From contig JARWKL010000006.1 in assembly GCA_029961685.1 (NCBI GenBank), positions 9,306,748 to 9,370,747 of the forward strand: 64,000 nt of DNA, written 5' to 3'. The first letter of the stretch is position 1. The number at the start of each line of letters is the position of its first letter. Positions 21,101 to 34,852 of the stretch are shown here, one piece after another. A program made the translations under genes and the position numbers. Source of the stretch: Aristolochia californica. Its lineage: Eukaryota; Streptophyta; Magnoliopsida; Piperales; Aristolochiaceae. The notes under the pieces are model-generated. The model saw only the letters and a list, made by a program, of their open reading frames with translations. It was not told the origin of the DNA and did not search any database.

Positions 21101-22600
21101 AAAAATATAGTCCATTAGGCATGATAAATCACTTTACCATCATCTATGATTGTTAGGTCAGCTTTTTGTAAGTGGGCAAAATAATGGCTTGTTTAACTCA
21201 GGTTAATATCCCACTGCACGTTCACTTGAGAATTTAATGTGCATTTTTTATTCTCTTCAAAAGGCTTGGATCTATAGGTCATTTGCATCTTTAACATGTT
21301 TCAAGCATGCATATCCATTTTTAAAACTTGTGTAGAAATGTCTTTCTGATAAAATTCCAAGCTATTAGGGTTGAACTAATGGAATTTCCCAATCTTGGAT
21401 AACAAAACTTTTGTGTTCATTTGTGGTATGTGAATAATTTTTTCTTTACTAACATTTGTTATTGTTTTAAACTTTTTGCATACATAAACTCTAAAATATT
21501 CATTTTTTTGTGATCCATTTGCGTTTTCATCTCTTTTCTTGTTTACGAGATGAAGGGGGAGTGGAAACTAAAGTTTTGATTGATGAAAAAGTATACATCT
21601 AAAATTTAAATGCACAATACAAAAATGTAGAGGATGATAATTCAAAAAAATCTCTGTAATTTTTGGGGGTTATAAAATCTTTTTAGTTTTTATATATTGG
21701 GTTTTCATATCGACTGGAAAAGGGGGAGGCGAGGGATTTTTAAACTGAGTGTTGACTTTCAATCCATAAGTCATTTCTTACCAAAATATAGCCCTTTATG
21801 CATGATAAATCGCCTTACAATCATATATAATTGTTAGGTCAGCTTTTTGTAAGGGGGTAAAATAATGGCTTGCTTGACTCGGGTAAATATCTCACCACAT
21901 GTTCACTTCAGAATTTAATGAGTGTTTGTTATTCTCTTTAAAAGGTTTGGATCCATAGGTCATTTGAATCTTTAACATGTTTCAAGCATGCATATCCATT
22001 TTTAAAACATGTGTAGAAATCTCTTTCTTATAAAATTCCAAGCTCTAAGGGTTGAACTAGTGGAATTTCCCAAACTTGGATAACAATACTTTTGTGTGCA
22101 TTTGTTACATGTGAATATATTTTATTTACTTACATTTGTTATTGTTTTAAACTTTTTCCATACAGAAACTCTAAAATTTTCAGTTTGTTGTTATCTATTT
22201 GTGTTTTCATCACTTTTCTTGTTTAAGAGATGAAGGGGGAGTGGAAACTCAAGTTTTGATATAAGAAAAAAGTATACATCTAAAATGGAATTGCACAATG
22301 CACAAATGTAGAGGGAGATAATTCCAAAAAGTTTCTGTTATTTTAGGGATTGTAAACTCTTTTTATTTTTTATATATTAGGTTTTGCAATCTTCTGGAAA
22401 AGGGGGAGGTGGGGGATTTTTAAACTGAGTGTTCACTCCCAATCCATAAGTCATTTCTTACAAAAATATAGCCCGTTACGCATGATAAATCACTTTACCA
22501 TCATCTATGATTGTTAGGTCAACTTTTTGTAAGTGGGCAAAATAGTGGCTTGTTTGACTCGGGTAAATATCCCACCGCACGTTCATATGAGAATTTAATG
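15157..22600. repeat. Type I satellite array, middle-left block
   Basis: Anchors at 15157, 15835 (degenerate), 16529, 17210, 17891, 18558, 19238, 19905, 20587, 21268 and 21949; monomers run about 665-695 bp. Monomers at 17.04-17.86 kb and 20.42-21.24 kb are near-copies 3377 bp (five monomers) apart. There is no strict HOR over the whole block. No genes are seen. Confidence 0.93.
16289..16310 (+). repeat. Poly-G run of 22
   Basis: Twenty-two consecutive G bases at the place where other monomers have 'gggaaaagggggaggcgggg'. This is a slippage expansion of the monomer's G-rich segment. The exact length should be treated with caution because long homopolymers are error-prone in sequencing. Confidence 0.85.
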
Positions 22601-22872
22601 TGATTTTATTAAGAAATCTTTCCCATTATTACAATGGATCCTCAAAAAAACATAGTTTGTATCGAATCAAGCATATACTTCGACTTTAATATGCTAGAAC
22701 TTTGGTTCATAAACGCAAAAGAACAGTACACACTTTTTTGAAAAAATTAGGTTCTGAATTCTTAGAGGAATTCCTTACGGAAGAAGAACAAGTTCTTTCT
22801 TTGATCTTCCCAAGAACCTCTTCTCTTTCGCATAGGTTATATAAGGAAAGTATTTGGTATTTTGATATTATC
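22601..22872 (+). pseudogene. matK: Nuclear plastid DNA insertion: 3' part of chloroplast matK (maturase K)
   Basis: About 272 bp of non-satellite sequence whose plus-strand frame reads the C-terminal part of the plastid group II intron maturase. From about 22608 it gives [13 protein letters not shown], then RIKHILRL, a TAA stop where Ser is usual, then [44 protein letters not shown] and IWYFDII. The last residues of matK are missing because satellite resumes at 'ctttaaaa'. The in-frame stop and changes such as RLYKESIWY for the usual RLYRGRIWY are what a decaying NUPT would show. About 15 bp of the target monomer were lost, with weak microhomology at the right edge. The monomer is about 260 bp longer than its neighbours, as expected. 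It cannot be functional. Confidence 0.9.
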
Positions 22873-25800
22873 TTTAAAAAGTTTGGATCCATAGGTCATT
22901 TGCATCTTTACCTTGCTTCAAACATGCATATCCATTTTTAAAATGTGTAGAAATGTCTTTCTTATAAAATTCGAAGCTGTTTGGGTTGAACAAGTGGAAT
23001 TTCCCAAACTTCAATAACAAAAATTTTGTGTTCATTTGTCGTGTGCGAATAATTTTTCTTTACATACATTTGTTATTGTTTTAAAATTTTTCCATACATA
23101 AACTATAAAATTTTCATTTTGTTGTCATCAATTTGCGTTTTCATCTCTTTTCTTGTGTACGAGATGAAGGAGGAGTGGAAACTCAAGTTTTGATTTATGA
23201 AAAAGTATACATCTAAAATATAAATGCATAATGCACAAATGTAGAGGAAGATAATTTGTAAAACTCTCTATAATTTTTGGGGATTATAAACTATTTTTAG
23301 TTTTTATATTAGGTTTTACAATCGACGAGAAAAGGGGGAGGTGAGGGATTTTTAAACTGAGTGTTGACTGTCAATCCATAAGTCATTTCTTACCAAAATG
23401 TAGCCCTTTATGCATGATAAATCTCTTTACAATCATCTATGATTGTTAGGTCAGCTTTTTGTAAGTGGGTAAAATAATGGCTTGCTTGATTCGTGTAAAT
23501 ACCCCACCACATGTTCACTTGAGAATTTAATGACCGTTTGTTATTTTATTTAAAAGGTTTGGATCCATAGGTCATTTGAATCTTTAACATTTTTCAAGCA
23601 TGCATATCCATTTTTAAAACATGTGTAGACATATCTCTCTTCTAAAATTCCAAGCAATAAGCGTTGAACTAGTGGAATTTCCCAGACATGGATAACAATA
23701 CTTTTGTGTTCATTTTTTATGTGGGAATAAATTTTCTTTACTTACATTTGTTATTGTTTAAAATTTTTTCCATAGATAAACTCTATAATTTTCAGTTTGT
23801 TGTTTTCTATTTGCGTTTTCATCTCTTTTCTTGTTTACGAGATGAAGGGGGAGTGGAAACTCAAGTTTTTATTGATGAAAAAGTATACATCTTAAATGTA
23901 AATTCACAATGCATAAATGTAGAGGGAGATAATTCCAAAAAGCCTCTATAATTTTTGGGGATTATAAAATATTTTTCTTTTTTATATATTAGGTTTTGCA
24001 ATTGTCGGGAAAAGGAGGAGGTAGGGGATTTTTTAACTAAGTGTTGACTCCCAATCCATAATTCATTTATTACAAAAATATCACCCGTTACGCATCATTT
24101 TACAATCAAATGTCATTGTTAGGTTTGCATTTTTTTAAGTGGGCAAACTAATGGCTTGTTTGACTTGGGTAAATATCCCACTGCATGTTCACTTGAGAAT
24201 TTAATGAGTGTTTATTATTCTCTTTAAAAGCTTTGGATCGATAGGTCGTGTGCATATTTAAAATGTTTCAAGCATGCGTATCCATTTTTAAAACATGTGT
24301 ACAACTCTCTTTCTTAAAAAATTCAAAGCTATTAGGGTTGAACTAGTGGAATTTCCAAAATTTGGATATCAAATCTTTTGTGCTCATTTTTTAATTGTGA
24401 ATAAATTTTCTTTACTTTCATTTGTTATTGTTTTAAATGTTTTCCATAGAAAAACTCTACAATTTTCATTTTGTTGTCATCTATTTGCGTTTTTATCTCT
24501 TTTCTTGTTTACGAGATAAAGGGGGAGTGGAAACTCAAGTTTTGATTTCAGAAAAAAATATAGATCTAAAATGGAAATGCATAATGCATAAATTTAGAGT
24601 GAGATAATTCTAAAATGTCTCTGTAATTTTTAGGGATTGTAAATTCTTTTTAGTTTTATTTATTAGGTTTTCCAATCGACGGGAAAAGGGGGTGGCGGGG
24701 ATTTTTAACCTAAGTGTTGATCCCCTATCAATAACTCAGTTCTTACAAAAATATAGCCTGTTAGGCATGATAAATCACTTTAAAATCATTTATGATTTTT
24801 AGGTCAGCCTTTTGTAAGTGGGCAAAATAATGGTTTGTTTGACTTGGGTAAATATCCCACTGCACGTTCACTTGAGAATTTAATTATCATTGGTTATCCT
24901 CTTTAAAAGGTTTTGATTCATAGGTCATTCGCATATTTAACATGATTCAAGCATGCATATCCATTTTGAAAACATGTGTCTTTCTTATAAAGTTCCAAGC
25001 TATTAGGGTTGAACTAGTGGAATTTCCCAAACTTGGATAACAAAACTTTTGTGTTCATTTGTGGCCTGTGAATTAATTTTCTTTTGTTACATTTGTTATT
25101 TTTTCAAACTTTTTCCACACTTAAACTCTAAAATTTTCATTTTGTTGTGATCTATTTGCGTTTTCATCTCTTTTCTTTGTTTACGAGATAAAGGTGAAGT
25201 GGAAACTCAAGTTTTGATTTAGAAAAAAGCATACATCTAAAATTGAAATGTACAATGGACAAATATAGTGGGAGATAATTCCAAAAAGTGTCTCTAATTT
25301 TAAGGGATTGTAAACTCTTTACAGTTTTTATATATTAGATTTTGAAAACATCGGGTAAAGGGGGAGGCGGGGGATTTTTAAATCGAGTGTTGACTCCCAA
25401 TCCCTAACTCATTTCTTACAAAAATAAACCCCGTTACGCATGATAAATGGCTTTACAATTATCTATCATTGTTAGGTCAGCTTTTAGTTGGTCGGTAAAA
25501 TAATGACTTGTTTGACTCGGGTATAAATCCCACTGCACATTCACTAGAGGATTTAGTGAGTTTTTGTTATTCTCTTACAAAGGTTTGGATCCATAGGTCA
25601 TTTGCATCTTTAACATGTTTAAAGCATGCATATCCCTTTTTTTAACAAATGTAGAAATATCTTTCTTAAAAAAATCAAAGCTATTAGGGTTGAACTAGTG
25701 GAATTTCCTAAACATGGATAACAAAACTTTTGTGTACTTTTGTGGTGTGTCAATAATTTTTCTTTATTTACATTTTTTATTGTTTTAAACTTTTTCCTTA

Positions 25801-28074
25801 CATAAACTCTAAAAATTTCATTTTGTTGTGCTCTATTTCCGTTTTCATCTCTTTTCTTGTTTACGAGATGAAGGGGAAGTGGAAACTCTAGTTTTCATTT
25901 ATGCAAAAAGTATACATGTAAAATGTAAATGCACAATGCACAAATGTAGAGGGAGATAATTCCAAAAACTTTCTGTAAATCTTAGGGATTTTAAACTCTT
26001 TTTAGTATTTATATATTAGGTTTTGCAAATGTTGGAAAAAAGGGGAGGCGGGGGATTTTTAAAATGAGTGTTGACTCCCAATCCATAATTCTTTTCTTAA
26101 AAAAATATAGCCCGTTACACAAGATAAATTGATTTAATATCATCTATGATTGTAAGGTCTGCTTTTTTTAAGTGGGTAAAATAATGGCTTGTTTGATACG
26201 GGTAAATATCCCACCACATGTTCACTTGAAAATTTAATGAGCGTTTGTTATTCTCTATAAAAAGTTTGGATCCATAGGTCATTTGAATCTTTAACATGTT
26301 TCAAGCATGCATATCCATTTTTAAAACATGTGTAGAAATCTCTTTCTTATAAAATTCATAGCTATTAGGTCTGAACTAGTGAAATTTCCAAAACTTAGGA
26401 ATACAATACTGTTGTGTTCATTTGTTGTGTGTGAATAAATTTTCTTTATTTACATTTGTTCTTGTTTTAAACTTTTTCCATACATAAACTCTAAAATTTT
26501 CATTTTTTTGTGATCAATTTATGTTTTCATCTCTTTTCTTGTTTACGAGATGAAGGGCGAGTGGAAACTCATCTTTTGATTTAAGAAAAAAGTATACATC
26601 TAAAATGGAATTGTAAAATTCCCAGATGTAGAGGGAGATAATTCCAAAACATTGTCTGTAATTTTTAGGGATTGTAAACTTTTTTTAGTTTTTATATATT
26701 TGGTTTTGCTATCATTAGGAAAAGGGGGAGGCAAGGGATTTTTAAACTGAGTGTTGACTCCCAATCCATAAGTCATTTCTAACAAAAATATAGCCCGTTA
26801 CGCATGATAACTCACTTGACCATCATCTATAATTGTTAGGTCAGCTTTTTGTAAGTGGGCAAAATAGTGGGTTGTTTGACTCGGGTAAATATCCCATCGC
26901 ATGTTCACTTGAGAATTTAATGAGCGTTTGTTATTTTCTTTAAATGGTTTGGATCCATAGGTCATTTGCATCTTTAACATATTTCAAGCATGCATACCCA
27001 TTTTTAAAACATGTGTAGAAATGTCTTTCTTATAAAACTCCAAGCTATTTAGGTTGAACTAGTGGAATTTCCCTAACTTGGATAACAAAACTTTAGTGTT
27101 CATTTGTGTTGTGTGAATAAATTTTATTTACTTACATTTGTTATTTTTTTAAACTTTTTACATACATAAACTCTAAAATATTTATTTTTTGTGATCTATT
27201 TGTGTTTTAATCTCTTTTCTTGTTTACGAGATGAAGGGGGAATGGAAACTCAAGTTTTGATTTATGATAAAGTATACATCTAAAATTGAAAGGCACAATG
27301 CACAAATGTAGAGGGATATAATTCCAAAAAGTGTCTTTAATTTTTAGGTATTGTAAACTCTTTTTATTTTTTTATATATTAGGTATTGCAATCATCGGGA
27401 AAAGGGGGAGGCGGGGGATTTTTAATTGAGTGTTGACTCCCAATCCATAAGTCATTTCTAACAAAAATATAGCCCATTAATCAAGATAAATTGCTTTAAA
27501 ATGATCTTTGATTGTTAGGTCAGCTTTTTGTAACTGGGCACAATAATGGCTTGTTTGACTTTGGTAAATATCGCACCGCACGTTCACTTGAAAATTTAAT
27601 GAGTGTTTCTTATTCTCTTCAAAAGGTTTGGATCCATTGGTCATTTGCATCTTCAACATGTTTCAAGCATGCATATGCATTTTTAAAACATGTGTAAAAA
27701 TCTCTTTCTTATAAAATTCCAAGCTATTTAGTTTGAACTAGTGGAATTTCCCAAACTTGGATAACAAAACTTTTGTGTTCATTTGTGGTGTGTGAATAAA
27801 TTTTCTCTACTTATATTTGTTATTGTTTTAAACTTTTTCCAAACATAAACTCAAAAATTTTCATTTTATTCTGGTCAATTTGCGTTGTCATCTCTTTTCT
27901 TGTCTACGAGATGAAGGGGAAGTCGAAACTCAAGTTTTGATTTAAGAAAAAAGTATACATCTAAAATGGAAATGCACAATGCACTAATGTAGAGGGAGAT
28001 AAATCCAAAAAGTGTCCGTTAATAATTACGAACTGTAAAATCCTTTTAGTTTTTTTATAAATTAGTTTTTGCAG

Positions 28075-28100
28075 TCATGGGGAAAAGAGTTTGAACACAA
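28075..28100. other. Deletion scar in a monomer
   Basis: The monomer reads '...ggggaaaagagtttgaacac', skipping about 40 bp of the 'gggaggcgggggattttta...gactc' block that its neighbours have. Confidence 0.7.
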
Positions 28101-31100
28101 TCCACAAGTCCTTTCTTACAAAAATATAAACCGTTACACATGATAAATCGCTTTACAATCATCAATGATTGTTAGGTCAGCTTTTTGTATGTGGGTAAAA
28201 AAATGGCTTGTTTGACTCGGGTAAATATCCCTCCGCACGCTCACTTGAAAATTTAATTAGCATTTGTTATTCTCTTTAAAATGTTTGAATCCATAGGTCA
28301 TTTTAATCTGTAACATGTTTGAAGCATGCATATCCATTTTTAAAACATGCGTACAAATCTCTTTCTTATATAATTCCAAGATATTAGGGTTGAACAAGTA
28401 GAATTTCCCAAACTTGAATAAAAAAACTTTATTTTTCATTTGTGGAGTGTGAATAAATTTTCTTTTCTTAAATTTTTTATTTTTTTAAATTTTTTCCAAA
28501 CATCAACTCTAAAATTTTCATTTTGTTCTGATCTATTTGCGTTTTCATCACTGTTCTTGTTTACGAGACGAAGGGGGAGTAGAAACTCATGTTTTGATTT
28601 AAGAGAAAATTAAACATAAAAAATGGAAATGCACAATGCACAAATGTAGAAAAAGATAATTCCAAAAGTGTCTATAAATTTTAGGGATTGTAAACTCTTT
28701 TTAGTTTTTATATATGAGGTTTTCCAATCGTCAGGAAAAGGGGGAGGTGGGGGATTTTTAAACTGAGTGTTGACTCTCAATCCATAAGTCATTTGTTACA
28801 AAAATATAGCCCGTTATGCATGATAAATCATTTTACAATCATCTATGATTGTTTGGTCAGCTTTTTGTAAGTGGGCAAAATATTGGCTTGTTTGACTCGG
28901 GTAAAAATCCCACCGCATGTTCACTTGAGAATTTGATGAGTGTTTTTTATGCTCTTTAAAAGGTTTGGATCCATAGGTCATTTGCATCTTTAACATGTTT
29001 CAAACATGCATATCCATTTTTAAAACATGTCTAGAAATCTTTTTCTTATAAAATTCCAAGCTATAAGGGTAGAACTTGTGGAATTTCCCAAACTTGGATA
29101 ACAAAACTTTTATGTTCATTTGTGGTGTATGAATAAATTTTCTTTACTTACATTTGTTATTGTTTTTAACTTTTTCCATATATAAACTCTAAAAATTTTA
29201 TTTTGTTGTGATCTATTTGCCTTTTCATCTCTTTTCTTGTTTACGAGATGAAGGGGAAGTGGAAACACTTGTTTCGATTTAAGAAAAAAGTATACATCTA
29301 AAATAGAAATGCACAATGCACAAATGTAGAGGGAGATAATTCCAAAAAAGTATTTGTAATATTTAGGGATTGTAAACACTTTTTAGTTTTTATATATTAG
29401 GTTTTGCAAACTTTGGGAAAAGGGGGATGCAGGAGATTTTTAAATTGAGTGTTGACTCCTAATCCATAAGTCATTATTTAAAAAAATATAGCCCGTTAAC
29501 CATGATAAATTGCTTTACATTCATCTATGATTGTAAGGTCAACTTATTTTAAGTGGGAAAAATAATGACTTGTTTGACTAGGGTAAATATCCCACCATAT
29601 GTTCAATTGAGAATTTAATGAGCGTTTTTTATTCTCTTTAAAAGGTTTGGATCCATTGGTCATTTGCATCTTTAACATGTTTCAAGCATGCATAACCATA
29701 TTTAAAACATGTGTAGAAATGTCTTTCTTAATAAATTCCAAGCTATTAGGGTTTAACTAGTTGAATTTCCCAAACTTAGATAAGGAAACTTTTGTGTTCA
29801 TTTGTGGTGTGTGAATAAGCTTTCTTTACTTAAATTTGTTATTGTTTTAAACGTTTTCCACACATAAACTCTAAAATTTTCATTTTGTTGTAATCCTTTT
29901 ACATTTTCTTCTCTTTTCTTGTTTAAGAGATGAAGGGCAAGTGGAAACTCATATTTTGATTTAAGAAAAAAGTATATATCTCAAATGGAAATGGATAATG
30001 CACAAATGTAGAGGGAGATAATACCAAAAAGTGTCTGTAATTGTTAGGGATTGTAAACTCTTTTTATTTTTTATATATTAGATTTTGCAATCGTGGAGAA
30101 AAGGGGGAGGCGGGGGATTTTTAAACTAAGTGTTGACACCTAATCCATAAGTCATTTCTTAAAAAATTATAGCCCGTTACGCATGATAAATCACTTCACA
30201 ATCATCTATCATTGTTAGGCCAAATTTTTGTAAGTGGGCAAAATAATGGCATGTTTGACTCGGGTAAATAGCCCATCGCATGTTCACTTGAGAATTTAAT
30301 GAGTGTTTGTTATTTTCTTTAAAAAGTTCAGATCCATAGGTCATTTGCATCTTTAACATGTTTCAAGCATGCATATCAATTTTTAAAAGATGTGTAGAAA
30401 TCTCTTTTTTATAAAATTTCAGGCCATTAGGATTGAACTAGTGGAATTTCCCAAACCTGGATAACAAAACTTTTGTGTTCATTTGTGGTGTGTGAATAAA
30501 TTTTATTTATTTAAATTTGTTATTGTTTTAAACTTTTTCCACATATAAACTCTAAAATTTTCATTTTGTTGTGATCTATTTTCGTTTTCATCTCTTTTCT
30601 TTTTTACGAGATGAAGGGGGAGTGGAAACTCAAGTTTTGATTTAAGAAAAATGTATACATCTAAAATGGAAATGCACAATGCACAAATGTTGAGGGAGAT
30701 AATTCAAAGAACTCTCTTAAATTTTTAGGTATAGTAAACTCTTTCTAATTTTTTAATATTAGGTTTTGCAATCGTGGGGAAAAGGGGGAGGCGAGGAATT
30801 TTTAAACTGAGTCTTGACTCCCAATCTATAAGTCATTTCTCACAAAAATATAGCCCGTTACACATGTTAAATCGCTTTACAATCTTCTATGATTGTTAGG
30901 TCAGTTTTTTTTAAGTGGGCAAAATAATGGCTTGTTTGACTCGGGTAAATATCCCACCGCACATTCACTTGGGAATTTATTGAGAGAATGTTATTCTCTT
31001 TTAAAAGTTTTGGACCCATAGGTCATTTTTATTTTTAACTTGCTTCAAGCATGCATATTCATTTTTAAAACATGTTTCTTTCTTATAAAATTCCAAGCTA

Positions 31101-32398
31101 TTAGGGTTGAACGCGAGGAATTTCCCAAACTTGGATAACAAAACTTTTTTGTTCATTTTTTGTGTGTGAATAAATTTTCTTTACTTAAAATTTTTTTTTT
31201 TTAACTTTTTCCACTCATAAACTCTAAAATTTTAATTTTGTTGTGATCTATTTGCGTTTTCATCCCTTCTTTTTACTTACGAGATAAAGGGGAAGTGGAA
31301 ACTCAAGATTTGATTTTAGAAAAATGTATACTTCTAAAATTGAAATGTACAATGGAAAAATATAGTGGGAGAAAATTCCAATAAGTGTCTCTAAATTTTA
31401 GGAAAACTCTTTTTAGATTTTATATATTAGGTTTTGCAATCGCTGGGAAAAGGAGGAGGTGGGGGATTTTTAAACTGAGTGTTGACTCCCAATCCATAAG
31501 TCATTTCTTAAAAAAATATAGCATGTTACTTATGACAAATTTCTTTACAATCATCTATGATTGTAAGCTCATCTTTTTGTAATTGTGCAAAATAATGGCT
31601 TTTTTGACTCGTGTAAATATCCCACCGCATGTTCACTTGAGAATTTAATGAGCGTTTGTAATTCTCTTTAAAAGGTTTGGATCCATAGGTCATTTGCATC
31701 TCTAACATTTTTCAAGCATGCATATCCATTTTTAAAACATGTGTAGAAATCTCTTTCTTATAAAATTCCAAACTATTAGGATTGAACTAGTGGAATTTAC
31801 CAAACTTGGATAACAAAACTTTTATGTTCATTTGTGGTGTGTGAATAAGTTTTCTTTACTTACATTTGTTATTGTTTTAAACTTTTTCCGTACATAAACT
31901 CTAAAATTTTTATTTTTTTGTTATCTATTTGTGTTTTAATCTATTTTCTTCTTTACGAGATTAAGGGATAGTGCAAACTCAAATTTCTTTTTAAGAAAAA
32001 AGTATCCATCTAAAACGGAAGTTCACTATGCACAAATGTAGAGGGAGATAATTCAAAAAAGTCTCTGTAATTTTTAGGGTAGTAAACTATTTCTAGTTTT
32101 TATATATTAGGTTTTGCAATCATCAGAAAAAGGGGAAAGCGGCTGATTTTAAACTTAGTGTTGACTCCCAATCCATCAGTCATTTCTTACAAAAATATAG
32201 CCCGTTACGAAAGATAAATTGCTTTACAATCATCTATGATTGTTAGGTCAGCTTTTTGTTAGAGGGCAAAATAATGGCTTGTTTGACTCGGGTAAATATT
32301 CCACCGGACGTTCACTTAACAATTTAATGAGCGTTTCTTACTCTTTTGAAAAGGTTTTGATCCATAGGGCATTTGCAACTTTAACATGTTTCTAGCAT

Positions 32399-32490
32399 GC
32401 ATATCCATTTTTAAAAAAAGTGTAAAAATCTCTTTCTTATAATATCCATTTTTAAAACAAGTGTAGAAATCTCTTTCTTATAAAATTCCA
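32399..32490 (+). repeat. Local tandem duplication of ~46 bp inside one monomer
   Basis: The stretch 'atatccatttttaaaa...' through 'tctctttcttat' occurs twice in a row (about 32400-32442 and 32444-32490) with a few differences. This makes the monomer (32357 to 33079) about 45 bp longer than usual. Confidence 0.85.
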
Positions 32491-34825
32491 AGCTAATAAG
32501 GTTGAACTAGTGGAATTTTCCTAACATGGATAATAAAACTTTTTTGTTCATTTGTGGTGTGTGAATAAGTTTTCTTTACTTATATTTGTTATTGTTTTAA
32601 ACGTTTTCCATACATAAACTCTAAAATTTCAATTTTGTTGTGATCTATTTGCATTTTCATCTCTTTCCTTGTTTATAAGATGAAGGGGGAGTGAAAAGTC
32701 TAGTTTTGATATAAGAAAAAAGTATACATCTAAAATGGAAATGCACAATGCACAAATGTGGAGGGAGAGAATTCCATAAAGTGTCTCTAAATTTTAGGGA
32801 TTGTAAACTCATTCTAGTTTTTATAGATTAGGTTTTGCAATTGTAGGGAAAAGGGGTAGGCAGGGGATTTTAAAACTGAGTGTTGACTCCCAATCCATCA
32901 TTCATTTCTTAAAAAATATAGCCCGTTAGGCATGATCAATCGATTTACATTCATCTATGATTGTTTGGTCTGCTTTTTGTTAGTGGGCAAAATAATGGCT
33001 TGTTTCACTTGGGTAAATAGCCCATCGCACATTCACTTGAGAATTTAATGAGTGTTTCTTACTCTCTCTAAAAGGTTTGGATCCATAGGTCATTTGCATC
33101 TTTAACTTGTTTCAAGCATGCATATCCATTTTTAAAACATGTGTAGAAATGTCTTTCATATAAAATTCCAAACTATTTGGGTTGAACTAGTGGAATTTCC
33201 CAAACTCTGATAACAAAACTTTTGGGTTCATTTGTGGTGTGTGAATAAATTTTCTTTACTTAAATTTGTTATTGTTTTAAAATTTTTCCATACATAAACT
33301 CTAAATTTTTCATTTAGTTGTGATCTATTTGCGTTTTCATCTCTTTTCTTATTTACGAGATGAAGGGGGAGTGAAAACTCAAATTTTGATTAAGAAAAAA
33401 GTATACATCTAAAATGGAAATGCACAATGCACAAATGTAGAGGGAGATAATTCAAAAAAGTCTCTGAAATTTTTAGGGGTAGTAAACTTTTTCTAGTTTT
33501 TATATGTTAGGTTTTGCAATCATCAAGAAAAGGGGGAAGCAGGGGATTTTTAAGCTGAGTGTCAACTCCCGATCCATAAGTCATTTGTTACAAAAATATT
33601 GCCAGTTACGCATGTTAAATCACTTTACAATCATCTATGATTGTTAGGTCAGCTTTTTGTAAGTAGGCAAAAAAATGGCTCGTGTGACTCTGGTAAATTT
33701 GCCACAGCACGTTCACTTGAAAATTTAATTAGCGTCTGTTATTCTCTTTAAAATATTTAGATCCATAGGTCATTTTCATATTTAACTTGTTTCAAGCATG
33801 CATATCCATTTTTAAAACATGTGTCTTTCTTATAAAATTCTAAGCTATTATGGTTGAACTAGAGGAATTTCTCAAACTTGGATAACAGAACTTTTGTGTG
33901 CATTTGTGGTGTGTGAATAAATTTTCTTTACTTACATTTGTTTTTTTATTTAACTTTTTCCACACATAAACTCTAAAATTTTCATTTTGTTGTGATCTAT
34001 TTTGGTTTTCATCTATTCTCTTTCTTTATGAGATGAAGGGGAAGTGAAAACTCAAGTTTTGATTTTAGAAAAAAGTATACATCTAAAATTGAAATGTACA
34101 ATGGACAAATGTACTGGGAGATAATTCCAAAAAGTGTCTCTAATTTTTAGATATTGTAAACTCTTTTTAGTTCATATATATTAGGTTATGCAATCGATGG
34201 GAAAATGGGGAGGCATGGGAATTTTAAACTGAGTGTTGACTCCCAATTCATCAGTCATTTCTTAGAAAAATATTACCCGTTACTTATGAGAAATTGCTTT
34301 ACAATCATCTATGATTGTATGATCATCTTTTTGTAAGTTGGCAAAATAATGTCTTGTTTGACTCATGTAAATATCCCACCGCTTGTTCACTTGAGAATTT
34401 AATGAGTGTTTCTTATTCTCATTAAAAGGTTTTGATCCATAGGTCATTTGCATATTTAACATGTTTCAAGCATGCATATCCATTTTTAAAACATGTGTAG
34501 AAATTTCTTTCTTATAAAATTCCAAGCTATTAGGGTTGAACTAGTGAAATTTCCGAAACTGGGATAACAAAACTTTTGTGTTCATTTGTGGTGCATGAAT
34601 AAGTTTTCTTTACATACATTTGATATTGTTTTAAACTTTTTCCATACTTAAAATCTAAAATTTTTATTTTGTTGTGATATATTTGCGTTTTCATCTCTTT
34701 TCTTGTTTACGAGATGAAGGGAGAGTGCAAACTAAAGTTTCTATTTAAGAAAAAAGTATACATCTAAAATGGATTTTCACAATGCACAAATGAAGAGGGA
34801 GATAATTCAAAAAAGTCTCTATAAT

Positions 34826-34852
34826 TTTTAGGGATAGTAAGAGATTTCTTAC
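34826..34852. other. Deletion scar of about 90 bp
   Basis: After 'tttttagggatagtaag' the sequence jumps to 'agatttcttacaaaaatatg', omitting the 'actctttctag...ccataagtca' part of the monomer. The monomer from 34433 to 35020 is correspondingly short (587 bp). Confidence 0.8.

Noticed and set aside
22707..22892. Minus-strand ORF across the matK fragment
   Set aside because: Antisense of the plastid-derived sequence; the plus strand explains it fully.
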